Of a stretch of DNA of 34,299 nucleotides, positions 18,154 to 30,463 are shown one piece after another. The notes beneath the pieces were generated by a model. It was not told the DNA's origin and did no database searches. It worked only from the letters and a program-made list of their open reading frames with translations. Both the position numbers and the translations under genes were made by a program. How positions within the stretch are numbered: the first letter of the stretch is position 1; each line of letters starts with the position of its first letter. Where the stretch lies: assembly GCA_030650885.1 (NCBI GenBank), contig JAUSDE010000114.1, positions 1-34,299 of the forward strand, written 5' to 3'. The stretch comes from Thermoleophilia bacterium (GTDB lineage: Bacteria > Actinomycetota > Thermoleophilia > BMS3ABIN01).

Positions 18154-19762
18154 CCGGACCCGTTTCCGAAATCGTTCCTGCCTGCGCGGCGCTTCCCGCT
18201 CCTGCCGCTGACAATTCAGTGACTGCGCCGAGCTTCAGGGCGTTGCCGATCCTCTCGGTGATCGCTGTGATGTCCGCGTCCGTTAGTTCCCCGCCATCGA
18301 GGATCGCCCGGCACATTTCCGGGAGGTGGTTCTCGATCTCCTTCTCGACGCTGCGCTTGGCGTCGGTGATGTCGTCGAGGCGAAGGCCGTCGAACAGTCC
18401 CCTGGTGACACCGAGAAGAACCGCGATCTGTTCCGGTGCCGTGCGGGGCCGATACTGGGCCTGCTTCAGGGTCTCGCGCACCCGGCGGCCGCGCTCCAGC
18501 GCCTGGCGGGTCTCTTCCTCCAGATTGGTGCCGAAGCGCGAGAAGGTCTCCAGCTCCTCGAACTGGGAATATGACAGACGCAGGTCTCCGGCAACCGCCT
18601 TATAAGCAGGCAGCTGGGCCTTGCCGCCCACGCGCGATACCGAGCGGCCCACGTCAACAGGCGGCAGGACTCCTTCCTGGAAGAGCTTCGGCGACAGGTA
18701 CACCTGGCCGTCGGTGATGGAGATGAGGTTCGTCGGTATGTAGGCTGACAGGTTCTGCGCCTCCGTCTCGACTATGGGAAGCGCCGTCAGTGAGCCACCT
18801 CCCAGCTCCTCAGTGAGGCGGGTGGCGCGTTCCAGCAGCCGCGAATGGATATAAAAGATGTCGCCCGGATAAGCCTCACGGGCCGGAGGCCTCCTTAGCA
18901 GAAGCGAAAGCTCGCGGTAGGCGCGGGCGTGGCGGGTAAGGTCGTCATAGACGATGAGCACGTCGCGGCCGCGTTCCATGAAATATTCGGCGATTGCGGT
19001 GGCGGCGTAGGGAGCGGCGTATCTGAGGCCCAATGGGTCGTCGCCGGATGCGACGACGACCACGCTCTTCTCCATGGCGCCATGGCGGCGCAGGTCGTCG
19101 ATGACACCGGCCACTGCTGAGCCGCGTTGTTCCATGGCGCAATAGACAGAAATCACGTCCTTATCGACCTGGTTGATGATGGTGTCGACGGCGATGGCGG
19201 TCTTGCCGGTATGGCGGTCGCCGATGATCAGCTCACGCTGGCCGCGGCCGATGGGTATCAGCGCGTCGATTACCTGGATGCCGGTCTGGAGAGGCACGCT
19301 CACGGGAGCGCGGTCCATGATCGGCGGCGCCGGGCTCTCGATGGGGCGCCTGGTGACCTCGGGAATGGCGCCGCCTCCATCCAGCGGCATGCCCTTGGCG
19401 TCGACGACCCGGCCCAGCAGACCATCACCCACGGGAACGTCGACTACGCGTCCGGTGCGGCTCACCGTCTGGCCCGCCTCGATGCCCGCCTGCTTGTCGA
19501 GCAGGATGACAGCTACTTCGTCGGGCTCGAGGTTGAGGGCGATACCCAGCTTGCCGCCGGGGAATCGCACCAGCTCTTCAGACTTGACATTGGGTAGACC
19601 TGTGATACGAGCGATGCCCTTGCCCACGAAACACACGGTGCCCGACTCCTTGAAGCCCAGCCCGGTTTCCTGCTCCGACAGGACGTCGCCGACGGCGCCG
19701 ACCGTCTCGTCGATTACCCGCTTAAGGTCATCGGAAGCTTTTTTGTCGTCAGTGTCACTCAT
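18140..19762 (-). CDS. atpA: N-type ATPase F1 subunit alpha
   Basis: P-loop [41 protein letters not shown]. Start at MSDTDDKK. Confidence 0.95.
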   Translation of the reverse strand: MSDTDDKKASDDLKRVIDETVGAVGDVLSEQETGLGFKESGTVCFVGKGIARITGLPNVKSEELVRFPGGKLGIALNLEPDEVAVILLDKQAGIEAGQTVSRTGRVVDVPVGDGLLGRVVDAKGMPLDGGGAIPEVTRRPIESPAPPIMDRAPVSVPLQTGIQVIDALIPIGRGQRELIIGDRHTGKTAIAVDTIINQVDKDVISVYCAMEQRGSAVAGVIDDLRRHGAMEKSVVVVASGDDPLGLRYAAPYAATAIAEYFMERGRDVLIVYDDLTRHARAYRELSLLLRRPPAREAYPGDIFYIHSRLLERATRLTEELGGGSLTALPIVETEAQNLSAYIPTNLISITDGQVYLSPKLFQEGVLPPVDVGRSVSRVGGKAQLPAYKAVAGDLRLSYSQFEELETFSRFGTNLEEETRQALERGRRVRETLKQAQYRPRTAPEQIAVLLGVTRGLFDGLRLDDITDAKRSVEKEIENHLPEMCRAILDGGELTDADITAITERIGNALKLGAVTELSAAGAGSAAQAGTISETGPDADA

Positions 19763-19769
19763 AGTTCGC

Positions 19770-20576
19770 TCATCGTTCCTCTCCCGGCTTCCGGGCAAAT
19801 GCCCGTGACAGATTCTCATCCAGGGTCTCGAGATAGTTCTGCAGGCTCCAGGCGGCGGTCTGTCCGCCGGCCCGGAGTTCGATGCCGCAGATCAGATCCG
19901 GGGATAACTCGAAGCGGAGGTTGAAGTCGCCGGCCAGGAGCAGCCGTACCGCCGCCTCGATCCGCTCCCGTGTCTCATCGTCGATCTCGAAAGCGGTGCA
20001 GATCACAGCTTCGGGTTTCCAGCCAGCTCCGGGCTCGTCACCGGTTGGAGTCGCTTCAGCATTCGGGGTTGAGAAGGCCTCGAACCCGGGTTCCTGTGCC
20101 CCCGGCAGACGGGCAATAAAAGTATCGATTATATGGCGTTCCAGGTCAACGCCCGCGAGGTCTTCCAGGACACGTCGAGAGATCTCGTAAACCTGTTCTC
20201 CGGCCCGCTGACGCAGGTCGCTCAGGAATGACTGTTTCTCGCGCTCGACAGACTGGCGCCAGCGCTCCTGGCGCTCTTCGATCTCGTCGCGGGCTTGCTG
20301 GATCAGGTCGCGCCTCCAGGCCGCTGCTTCCTCCTGTGCGGCAGAGAGCATCTCGCCGCGCTTATCCTCGATCTCCTGGCGTTCAGAGTGACAGACCGCG
20401 GCTTCCCTGGTGGCTGCCGCCAGCTTGCTCTCCGCTTCGTCGAGGTCGGCGCCGATGCGGTGCTCCCGCTCGTCCATGGTCCGCAGTATCGGTTTGTACA
20501 GGAACCGCTTCAGCAACAGCATCAGCACCACGAAGTTGACGATCTGCGCGAACAATGTGAATAGATCGATGTGCAC
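19770..20576 (-). CDS. atpF: N-type ATPase subunit b with C-terminal delta-like segment
   Basis: N-terminal TM then long charged helix; C-terminus [31 protein letters not shown] resembles delta/OSCP ends. Confidence 0.9.
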   Translation of the reverse strand: MHIDLFTLFAQIVNFVVLMLLLKRFLYKPILRTMDEREHRIGADLDEAESKLAAATREAAVCHSERQEIEDKRGEMLSAAQEEAAAWRRDLIQQARDEIEERQERWRQSVEREKQSFLSDLRQRAGEQVYEISRRVLEDLAGVDLERHIIDTFIARLPGAQEPGFEAFSTPNAEATPTGDEPGAGWKPEAVICTAFEIDDETRERIEAAVRLLLAGDFNLRFELSPDLICGIELRAGGQTAAWSLQNYLETLDENLSRAFARKPGEER

Positions 20577-20623
20577 CCGTTTATCCTTCCACCGATATCT
20601 TGTCCCGGTACGCTGGCAACCGT

Positions 20624-20896
20624 TTATCCTCCGGCTGACATCTTGTCCCAGAACGGGTTGACAAAAATCAGGATTATGGAGATGACGAAGCAGTAGATGG
20701 CGATGGATTCGATCATCGCCAGCCCCACGAAGAGGATGCGGGACAGTATGTCCGCCTCGTCAGGTTGCTGGGCGATCGACTGCAGAGCCCGCGACACGGC
20801 GCGCCCTTCCGCGAGCGCCGGAGCGATCGAGCCGATCGCCATGGTCATGCCTGCCATCGCCATCGATCCCAGGCCGATTATGGTTGTGCTGTCCAT
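20624..20896 (-). CDS. atpE: N-type ATPase subunit c
   Basis: 90 aa MDSTTIIGLGSMAMAGMTMAIGSIAPALAEGRAVSRALQSIAQQPDEADILSRILFVGLAMIESIAIYCFVISIILIFVNPFWDKMSAGG; hidden in the track inside a 316-aa run-on ORF; GGGAGGG RBS. Confidence 0.95.
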   Translation of the reverse strand: MDSTTIIGLGSMAMAGMTMAIGSIAPALAEGRAVSRALQSIAQQPDEADILSRILFVGLAMIESIAIYCFVISIILIFVNPFWDKMSAGG

Positions 20897-20910
20897 GGTT
20901 CCCTCCCAGA

Positions 20911-21603
20911 TCAGTTTGTCAGTGTTTTGTCCTGCGTCCGATGTGTGCCTGCTGCGGACGCGATGTAGATAGCCGCCAGCACCGCGAATATATACGCCTG
21001 TATCTGGCCGATGAGCAGCCCGAACATCTTCATCACCACGGGCAGGAAGAAGGGGACGACGGCCAGCAGCGCTCCGGCTATCATCGACTCGCTCATGATG
21101 CTGCCGAATAGCCGGACGGCCAGGGTCAGGGTGCGGGTGAAGTCGCCGAGGATGTGCATCGGCAGCATCAGCGGCGACGGCTCGATATAGTGGCGCAAAA
21201 ACCCCCCGACACCCTGGGCGGCGATACTGTAAGCTGGCACCGCAAAAAAGACGCAGAGAGCCAGCGCCGTCGTCGTCGAAAGCGAACCGGTCGGCGGCCG
21301 GTATTCGGGGATGACGATCAGCAGGTTGGAAAAAGAGATGAAGAGGAACAGGGTCCCCAGGAAAGGCAGATAGCGATTTATCTGCGGGCCGATGATCTCG
21401 CGGATATGGCTGCGCATCAGAGTCACGACCGCCTCGAAGATGTTCTGCCAGCGGCTGAGGGGCGGATGCATCGTCAACTTGCGCGTGGCCAGCCAGGCGC
21501 AGAATACGATGAGTACCATGACCCCCCAGGTGAAGAGGATGGTGAGGTTGATATTGACGAAACCCCAGCTCCATACGACTGTAGTGTCGGGGCTGATCTC
21601 CAT
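20911..21603 (-). CDS. atpB: N-type ATPase subunit a
   Basis: Multi-TM, LAVRLFGSIMSESMIAGALLAVVPFFLPV; AYIFAVLAAIYIASA. Confidence 0.95.
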   Translation of the reverse strand: MEISPDTTVVWSWGFVNINLTILFTWGVMVLIVFCAWLATRKLTMHPPLSRWQNIFEAVVTLMRSHIREIIGPQINRYLPFLGTLFLFISFSNLLIVIPEYRPPTGSLSTTTALALCVFFAVPAYSIAAQGVGGFLRHYIEPSPLMLPMHILGDFTRTLTLAVRLFGSIMSESMIAGALLAVVPFFLPVVMKMFGLLIGQIQAYIFAVLAAIYIASAAGTHRTQDKTLTN

Positions 21604-21604
21604 C

Positions 21605-21910
21605 TCAACAGCTCTCGTCCGAAGCCGGAAGCGCCGGTTCCGGCTTGCCCCAGCGGCGTACCAGGATCATGCGAGCACCGATGAAGCAGGCGGCACAGAT
21701 CAGGATGCCCTGCAATTCCGCTACCCGGGCGATCAGTACGAAGCCGGCCAGGCATAGCGCCAGCCTGCCGATGTAGCTGCCCAGCACCAGGAATGCCGGC
21801 TGGCTTGAGGATGATAGCCGCTGCAGCGTCAGCCACAGACCACCGAAATAAATGATTCCCAGGGCCAGGCCGGCGACAGCTGGCAATATTATCTGCACCA
21901 CTACCATCAT
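21605..21910 (-). CDS. atpR: N-ATPase-specific membrane subunit AtpR
   Basis: Small ~3-TM protein at the conserved position between atpQ and atpB. Confidence 0.85.
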   Translation of the reverse strand: MMVVVQIILPAVAGLALGIIYFGGLWLTLQRLSSSSQPAFLVLGSYIGRLALCLAGFVLIARVAELQGILICAACFIGARMILVRRWGKPEPALPASDESC

Positions 21911-22291
21911 CTGTCCTCCCGGTCGTCCTGCCGTCGGATCCAGTACCAGGCGTTAAGGCAGCCGAGGAAGAGCCCGGTTGCCATCAGCGCCAGAGCCCAG
22001 GAAAAGCTGGTTGTGTACCGGTTGTCGATCCAGTTGCCGATGGCCAGGCCTGCCAGCGTCGGGATTACCACCGACCAGCCTGTCAGGTTGAAGCGCATGA
22101 AGTCGTACCAGAAGCGGCTGTGGTCGCGCTTTCTGGAGTCGCGTCCCCTTCCACCGGATCCCGGGCCGGTCAGATCCATTTTTTGCCGGCGATCCGAAAT
22201 GCGCCTTTCACCATAGCGGCGATCAGCGGTACGGCGTTCAGCCTGGCGGCGCTCCTCGCCGCGATAGCTTTTATCACCATCCGGGCGCTCC

Positions 22292-22311
<20 letters not shown>
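21907..22311 (-). CDS. atpQ: N-ATPase-specific AtpQ (AtpI-like) with Arg-rich N-terminal extension
   Basis: Two-TM AtpI-like C-terminus (VVIPTLAGLAIGNWIDNRY...FLGCLNAWYWI). Confidence 0.85.
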
Positions 22312-24186
<1,875 letters not shown>

Positions 24187-24239
24187 CTAACCTGGGATTA
24201 GAGGAAGTTACCGTTTGTTGTGCTTGATGACGCCAGCGC

Positions 24240-27200
24240 CTACTCGTACCGGAGCGCCTCCGCCGGGTAGACCTTTGAGGCCTGATGGGCCGGAAGATAA
24301 GTCGTAAGCAATGAAGCGGCATAGGCGAGAACACCGATGAAGACGACATTGAACCAGGGTATCTGGTAGGTCAGGCCGGCCATGTCCTTGGCGATGAAAG
24401 TCATCACCGAGTAACAGAGGGTGAGCCCCAGAACCGAGCCGATGGTTATGCCGAGCAGGGCCACGAATGACGATTCCAGCAGGAATGCTTTCTGCACCAT
24501 TCCCCGGCGGAAACCGATGGCACGCAGCATCCCGATCTGCTGGCGCCGTTCCACTACCGCGCGGGCCGCGATGACGCCGAGCGCAGCTATGCCCACCACG
24601 AGCCCCAGGCCCATGAAGCCCGTCAGAAGGTTGTTGATCATTGACATGGCCCGCATGGAGGAGCGGATGTTGTCTTCTATGACTATCGTGTTCATGCCGC
24701 TCTCGTAAAAAGTCCGCTGCAGGCCTCTCGACGCGTCGACCGCATTCACTCCCGGAGCCGTCCGGAACCAGAACGAAGTGGGGGGCACCGGCCTCGACGA
24801 CATCTGCGAGATCGTATCCTGAGAAGTGAAGATGCCCATGGTGGCATAGAAGGCCAGTGGCTCGATGACACCGATGACCTTGAGACGTGAAAGCTCGCCC
24901 GTGACCGGATCCTTTACCTCGATGAACAGGTTATCCGGCAACTCCTCGTCCTCCTGATAGACACCGCTCATCTGGAACGTTATCGCCGGCCCTCCCTGAT
25001 TAAAATTGCTGTGGGTGGGAAGCAGGCTGGAGTGGACGACAGCAAGGCCCGGCTGGTTCTTGATCGCCTGCCATACTTCGGCGTCGGTCTTGAAGGACTT
25101 GTCCTTCATCTTGAAAGTGTAATTGATGTTATCCAGGTAACCGGCGTCGGCGCCCTGGATGGCGAACTGCGACCATTCCTGGTTTTCCGCGCCGACCTGC
25201 CGTAGTTCGGCGCCAGCGGTCGCCAGGCTGCCGATGGCGGTGAAGTCGTCCGGGCCGATACCGTCACCCTTTGTGGCCAGAGTGCCGTTCACGTCGGTCA
25301 CCGGATTGGAATAACCGGTGATCCCCTGAACTTCAAATCCTCCTGAGACCCGCGGAATATCGTCGTAGAGAGCTGAAAAAGAGTTCATCATCGCCGACAT
25401 GAAGGTCATGGTGAAGATGATCAGTGAGAACATGGCCAGGGCCATGCCGGTGCGAAATCGGGTACGCATGGGGTAGTTGACCGAGATCTTGAGTATCGGC
25501 GGCAATCCCTTCAGCCGCCCGAAAACGCCCACGACCGCCGCCAGCAGGATGTCTGAGTTGTACATCACTGCCCAGATTGAACCGGCGACAACGGCGATGC
25601 CGGAAAGGATGAACATCTCCATGCCGGCGTTCATGTCTTCGGGCCAGAAAGGAAATATCGTGTTCCACACAGATTCGGGTGGCAGCCACCAGGCCAGCAG
25701 TCCCAGACCGGCGATGGTGAAGACGATGCGGTCCGGCAGGCGGAAATACCTGAGCACAAAGGGGATCCCGACGATCAGGAACGAGGTTCCCAGCATGAAC
25801 CAGCCGGACTGCTTCGAGCTGAGCCCAACCATGGTCAACAGTACACCGAATATCAGCATGCCGATGCTGGTCAACAGCCAGCGCAGCCGGCGGCCACCCT
25901 TTTCCGGCTCCGGGATGTCGCGGATGGCTCGCACGATATTCAGGTGGCCGGTCCGCCAGGCGGAAATAATGACAATGATGTAGGTGGCGATCATCCCCAT
26001 GGAGTAGGCGATGACCAGGCTCTTCACGTTGAAGCTGAAAGAGAAGCTGAACTCCTCGAAGCTGCCGAAGGCGCTGGCAAGGATCTGCACCATGCCCCAG
26101 CCGACGACAACGCCGAGCACCGCCCCGACAGCCGCCGCCAGCGCCGCGTAGACCACCCCTTCAAAAGCGAAGACCTTGAGGATGTCGCGGCGCTTGGAGC
26201 CCATCGCCCGCATCACGCCGAGCTCGGTCTTGCGCTCCGCAGCAAGCATCACAAAAATCAGAAATATCAAAAGGACGCCTGCGATCATTGAGAATTCGCC
26301 GAAAAGCAGAAAGATACTGGTGAAACTGCTCGCAGCCTGTTCGGCCTCAGCAAGAGCCTTTTGCTTCAGGGGCTGTATCTCAAGGTTGGTATCGGCGATC
26401 GCCGGTTCGAGAGCCGCTGTCACCGCGTCGGTGCGGTCGACACCCTCAAAAACGCCACCCTGGTTGGAAATCAGCACCATGTTATAGCTGTCCGGCTTTG
26501 CGGCAAGATCACGCGCCACTCTGATCGGGACAACCATTGAAGGCGCGATCGATCCTGACTTGCCGCCACTGTCATATACTCCCGCAACATTCAGCAGACG
26601 CGGGCCGGAAGCGGAAAAGACCTGGACCTGGCCGCCTTCCTTGACGTCTAGTTTATCCGCGGCCTTTGTGCTCATGAAGGCATCATTTTCGGATAGCGAT
26701 TCGATGGTCAGCACCTGGCCGGATGCCGTTTCAAGCGGCTCGGTCTGCGCGGCATAGTCGCTCTCTACGCCGAGGACCTGAAGTTCAGGGAGATTCTGTC
26801 TGCTGGCTGGCGAAAGTGCCGGGTACGTATCGGCCACGACTGGCGCGATGCCGTCAGTCAGACCGTCAGCTGCGAGCGCTCCCCGGATCCTGTCGACTTC
26901 CGCCGGGCCGAAAAACTGGCCGTTGGTCTGGGCTCTGCCGGTCTGGTTGCCCATATGGCTTTCCTGGTCGGACACGCTTTTTGCCCTGACTATCTCGTCG
27001 ACGGGCCCCAGCTGATCCATGGCACTCTTCCTGATTGAAAAATTCATCGTGTCGCCGGTGGAGAGAGCTGCGGAGAAAAGCAGCGTCGTCAGCATCAGGC
27101 CGAGGACTATCAGGGAAGTCTGAGCCGGCCTCCTGGTGATGTTGCGCACGCCCATCTTGAACAGCACCGGGTTGCGGAGCGCCGCTATTATTATGATCCC

Positions 27201-27272
27201 GGCCCCGATTCCCAGCGCCACCAGCAGGCCGATCATCATGTTATTGATGGGTATCCCGAAAAGTTTTTCCAA
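24240..27272 (-). CDS. MacB/FtsX-type ABC transporter permease, 1010 aa
   Basis: Two FtsX-like cores (AAERKTELGVMRAMGSKRRDILKVF; VVERRQQIGMLRAIGFRRGMVQKAFLLESSFVALLG). Confidence 0.9.
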   Translation of the reverse strand: MEKLFGIPINNMMIGLLVALGIGAGIIIIAALRNPVLFKMGVRNITRRPAQTSLIVLGLMLTTLLFSAALSTGDTMNFSIRKSAMDQLGPVDEIVRAKSVSDQESHMGNQTGRAQTNGQFFGPAEVDRIRGALAADGLTDGIAPVVADTYPALSPASRQNLPELQVLGVESDYAAQTEPLETASGQVLTIESLSENDAFMSTKAADKLDVKEGGQVQVFSASGPRLLNVAGVYDSGGKSGSIAPSMVVPIRVARDLAAKPDSYNMVLISNQGGVFEGVDRTDAVTAALEPAIADTNLEIQPLKQKALAEAEQAASSFTSIFLLFGEFSMIAGVLLIFLIFVMLAAERKTELGVMRAMGSKRRDILKVFAFEGVVYAALAAAVGAVLGVVVGWGMVQILASAFGSFEEFSFSFSFNVKSLVIAYSMGMIATYIIVIISAWRTGHLNIVRAIRDIPEPEKGGRRLRWLLTSIGMLIFGVLLTMVGLSSKQSGWFMLGTSFLIVGIPFVLRYFRLPDRIVFTIAGLGLLAWWLPPESVWNTIFPFWPEDMNAGMEMFILSGIAVVAGSIWAVMYNSDILLAAVVGVFGRLKGLPPILKISVNYPMRTRFRTGMALAMFSLIIFTMTFMSAMMNSFSALYDDIPRVSGGFEVQGITGYSNPVTDVNGTLATKGDGIGPDDFTAIGSLATAGAELRQVGAENQEWSQFAIQGADAGYLDNINYTFKMKDKSFKTDAEVWQAIKNQPGLAVVHSSLLPTHSNFNQGGPAITFQMSGVYQEDEELPDNLFIEVKDPVTGELSRLKVIGVIEPLAFYATMGIFTSQDTISQMSSRPVPPTSFWFRTAPGVNAVDASRGLQRTFYESGMNTIVIEDNIRSSMRAMSMINNLLTGFMGLGLVVGIAALGVIAARAVVERRQQIGMLRAIGFRRGMVQKAFLLESSFVALLGITIGSVLGLTLCYSVMTFIAKDMAGLTYQIPWFNVVFIGVLAYAASLLTTYLPAHQASKVYPAEALRYE

Positions 27273-27275
27273 GGT

Positions 27276-28094
27276 TTATCGCCCGCTGTCGGCGTCAGCT
27301 GCCACCGAATCCGGCTCGTCGTCGCAATCCAGCTCGACGCCATCGTCAGTTGATGTGACTCCGCACTCCTGTGCTATGAGGCCGTCGCGCATCCGCACGA
27401 TGCGATGGGCGCGCTCGCCGACCTCTTCGCTGTGGGTGACCAGCACGAACGTCTGGCCATGGTCCCTGTTGAGCCCGCAGAGCACGTCCATGACCTGCTT
27501 CTGGTTCTCGCTGTCCAGGTTGCCGGTCGGTTCGTCGCACCAGATGATGGCCGGGTCATTGACCAGAGACCTGGCGATGGCGACCCGCTGCTGCTGTCCG
27601 CCGGAGATCTCGGCAGGCCGTTTGCCTGTCTGGTCGGCCAACCCCAGAGCTTCCACCCAGTGCAGCGCCCGCTTGCGCGCTTCGCCAGGTTTGACTCCCG
27701 CAACCAGCGCCGGCAGCTCCACGTTCTCGACGACAGTCAGCACCGGCAACAGGTTGAAAGTCTGGAAGATGAAGCCCATGTTCTGGGCGCGGAAATCGGT
27801 GCGGGAGTTGTCGCGCATCTTGTAGAGCGCCTGCTCGCGGATCAAAACCTCGCCCTCGGTGGGCTCGTCGATACCAGAGAGGCAGTTGAGCAGGGTGGTC
27901 TTGCCGGAACCGCTCGGCCCCATGACCGCCACCATCTCACCGCTATAAACCTGGAAATCAATCCCTCGCAGGGCATGAACCTGAACCTCGCCGGTGTCGT
28001 ATGTCTTGTGCAGATTGGTGGTGCTGATAATGATTTCGCTGCCAGCCGGCGCCGTGGCGCTCCCGCTGGTTTGCAACCGATCATGCTCAGCCAT
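27276..28094 (-). CDS. MacB/LolD-type ABC transporter ATPase
   Basis: Walker A GPSGSGKTT; signature ISGGQQQRVAIARSL; Walker B IIWCDEPTGNLD. Confidence 0.95.
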   Translation of the reverse strand: MAEHDRLQTSGSATAPAGSEIIISTTNLHKTYDTGEVQVHALRGIDFQVYSGEMVAVMGPSGSGKTTLLNCLSGIDEPTEGEVLIREQALYKMRDNSRTDFRAQNMGFIFQTFNLLPVLTVVENVELPALVAGVKPGEARKRALHWVEALGLADQTGKRPAEISGGQQQRVAIARSLVNDPAIIWCDEPTGNLDSENQKQVMDVLCGLNRDHGQTFVLVTHSEEVGERAHRIVRMRDGLIAQECGVTSTDDGVELDCDDEPDSVAADADSGR

Positions 28095-28282
28095 GTTTTC
28101 TCCAAAATATCTTTTTATATGCCAGATCAAATTATATCGAATTTAATAAGCTGAGACGTAAGCCCTATAAATCCTTCAATTTACGTACATTCGATAGCCT
28201 TTGAAAATTGGATGTTTAGGAGTATATGGCCGCGGAAATAGCCTAGTTATACGCGAAAAGCAATGAAAGGAAGGGTACAGGC

Positions 28283-28588
28283 ATGGATGCGAATTATTTC
28301 TGTGACACTATGCAGTCAGAATTGACTGGCATCAAGGCAAGGATCTACACGATGGTGCGCGAGATGGAGCGAATGCCGGCGGAAGAGCAGGAAAAAAGGT
28401 CAGCGGAGATCGGGGAGATGAATATGATGATTGACGATCTCACGGCGAAGATCGACAAGCTCAAGAGCACTTGCCCGGCAGACTGGAGCGTGGAGCGGAG
28501 CGATATCGAAACGACAAAGAAACAACTCGTGGAGAAGATCGACCTCTGGGACGCCGAGCACATCGCCGGAGGGTATGTAGGCGGATAG
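28283..28588 (+). CDS. small helical/coiled-coil hypothetical protein
   Basis: 101 aa, GAAAGGAAGG RBS, heptad-like MIDDLTAKIDKLKS. Confidence 0.65.
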   Translation: MDANYFCDTMQSELTGIKARIYTMVREMERMPAEEQEKRSAEIGEMNMMIDDLTAKIDKLKSTCPADWSVERSDIETTKKQLVEKIDLWDAEHIAGGYVGG

Positions 28589-28611
28589 CCGGCCTTCTTC
28601 AGGCGCGTCGA

Positions 28612-28641
28612 CCAAAGCTTCCCCCCTCGGGGAAGCTTTGG
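28612..28641. terminator. perfect 13-bp inverted repeat between convergent genes (likely bidirectional terminator)
   Basis: CCAAAGCTTCCCC-CCTC-GGGGAAGCTTTGG; weak T-tract. Confidence 0.6.
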
Positions 28642-28643
28642 CT

Positions 28644-29216
28644 TTACATGAAGCGTTCGAAGCGCTCCTTTTTCGCACCGCATATAGGGCAGACCTCGGG
28701 CGGATCGTCTCGACCGCAGAGATAGCCACAGACGCGGCAGCGCCATACCGGCTTGCCCAGCGGCGCACCCCCCGGAGCCACTGCTTCGCCAGCGTTTTCA
28801 TGCTCCGACATGGTGGAATCAGCTTCAACGGAATCAAAGCGCGTGAGCATGTTCTGGGCTCGCTCATCCCTCGGAGGCCGCCGCTCTGGAATCGGTCTGA
28901 CTTCTTTCACTCCCTGGAGGATCTCCCCGGAAACATACAGCGCGCAATAGCACATGCCATATTCCCCGAGGTCAGGGTCGCGGTAATCGCAGGGACAGAT
29001 GATATCGAGATCATCCTGCTTGTCATCCGCCGACAGGCGGCAGGGGCAGCCGCGGTAACCATGGCGCTTCTCGTTCGTGATCAGGCCGCGCACCAGGTCG
29101 CGGGTCATCTCTTCGTCAGGGTTAAGGTGATATCCGGATTTCTCGGCGTCTTCCTTCAGGCGCTGCTGAAGTTTCGAAATCTCTTCATCACTGATTGTCT
29201 CCATCACGTCGTCCAT
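28644..29216 (-). CDS. ferredoxin-thioredoxin reductase catalytic-type domain fused to a C-terminal rubredoxin domain
   Basis: CPC...CPC...CYC motifs ([25 protein letters not shown]); [32 protein letters not shown]. Confidence 0.9.
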   Translation of the reverse strand: MDDVMETISDEEISKLQQRLKEDAEKSGYHLNPDEEMTRDLVRGLITNEKRHGYRGCPCRLSADDKQDDLDIICPCDYRDPDLGEYGMCYCALYVSGEILQGVKEVRPIPERRPPRDERAQNMLTRFDSVEADSTMSEHENAGEAVAPGGAPLGKPVWRCRVCGYLCGRDDPPEVCPICGAKKERFERFM

Positions 29217-29227
29217 GGGTCAGGAGA

Positions 29228-29524
29228 TCAGGCTTTCTTATCCAGCTCTGCCTGTAGCTGCTCCGGGTTGTAACCAACTATGCACTTGTCGTCGTCGATG
29301 ACTACGGTTGGGAAGGTCGACGCCGGATTCCACTTCTTGATCTCGGCGGAAATATCAGGCTGTTCGTTCTTATCCACCAGGTCCACATCGATCCAGTCAT
29401 AAGAAACGCCAAGGCTGTCGAGCAGCTGCTTGGTTTTGCGGCACCACATGCAGGTGCTCAGGGCAAAAAGCATGATCTTGCCCCGGTCTTCGCCCTCCAT
29501 ATGATTTATCTTGCTCTCGTCCAT
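29228..29524 (-). CDS. glutaredoxin family protein
   Basis: IMLFALSTCMWCRKTKQLLDSLGVSYDWIDVDL...TFPTVVIDDDKCIVGYNPEQL. Confidence 0.9.
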   Translation of the reverse strand: MDESKINHMEGEDRGKIMLFALSTCMWCRKTKQLLDSLGVSYDWIDVDLVDKNEQPDISAEIKKWNPASTFPTVVIDDDKCIVGYNPEQLQAELDKKA

Positions 29525-29609
29525 GTGCGGAGTCCTTTTCGATTGATGTTCGGGCAGCTCGTGCGCCGCCTCAACTTTAATGATTACCGCTCAGCCGTGT
29601 AATCTAACC

Positions 29610-29951
29610 TTAACCGTCTAACGGCATCGAATCGTCCCGGCCCGGTTCCCGCGTCTCCGGCAGGCCTTCGATATCACGTCGGGTCAGATAGCGGCTGTAG
29701 TTCTCCTGAAGGGCTTCGAGCAGGTGGGGCATAAACTCATGGCTGATCATGATGCGCGTCACGACTATCGCCGGGATGTTCCCCGCCGGATCCTGGCCGG
29801 CGAAATCAGCATTGGCGAAATCGATCGAGAACTCGAATTCAGAATGGTTTACGCGGGCCATATTGGCATAGACTCCACGCTGGATATCGGATGGTACTGT
29901 GACTTTGACCTGGGGTCCCTGATTCCCGCTGTTTTCATTTCCGTCCGGCAT
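29610..29951 (-). CDS. DUF3467 family protein
   Basis: RGVYANMARVNHSEFEFSIDFAN...IVVTRIMISHEFMPHLLEALQENYSRY; AGGAGG RBS before ATG 29951. Confidence 0.8.
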   Translation of the reverse strand: MPDGNENSGNQGPQVKVTVPSDIQRGVYANMARVNHSEFEFSIDFANADFAGQDPAGNIPAIVVTRIMISHEFMPHLLEALQENYSRYLTRRDIEGLPETREPGRDDSMPLDG

Positions 29952-30215
29952 ATCTGCCTCCTTTGGCAGGCTGTCCCTTCCCACCTGTTCGTAGTCTGAC
30001 GCCTTTACATTATCAGGAACGCGCCGGGGGATGGGCCGCCTTCCCAAACGCCAGTGCTTTGATTTCCCACCTATTCGGCCGAACTTTCAGGCTTTCCAGC
30101 AGTTTTACCGGTATTTTTTTCTGTCTAACTGTACTTACGGAAGCGGATTTGTCGGATTTCTAAAGAATAGCCAATGGGAGTCGATAATTATTTTGAATCA
30201 CCCACTAACAGGACA

Positions 30216-30300
30216 GGAGGCAAACGCCTCCGCCCTAAAAGGGAGCCCGTAGGTTGTGAGTTTAGCCTCCCCCCACCTACGGGCTCATCTTTTTCCCTTT
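30216..30300 (+). promoter_or_regulatory. structured leader / attenuator-like RNA or small ncRNA ending in a strong terminator
   Basis: Hairpin GGAGGC-AAAC-GCCTCC (30216-30231), then 12-bp terminator stem GAGCCCGTAGGT / ACCTACGGGCTC (30243-30286) with a 20-nt loop and T-rich tail. Confidence 0.6.
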
Positions 30301-30463
30301 TTTCCTTCGTCCCAAACTCTGTATTCGCCTCAGTTGTCGCTCATCCCGCCAAAAGATATAATTGACCGACATTGGCGCGATGCTGCAAGTCTTCCCCTGT
30401 CAGTTCGACCTTCCCTTCGGAATGTGAAGAATCAGGGTTCTTGCGGCCTTAACGGAGATACCT

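Noticed and set aside
17545-18222. 225-aa plus-strand ORF opposite atpG
   Set aside because: Antisense shadow ORF; no recognisable domain.
20624-21574. 316-aa run-on ORF covering atpE and antisense/out-of-frame atpB
   Set aside because: Only the last 90 codons are real (atpE, start 20896); the rest is out of frame with atpB.
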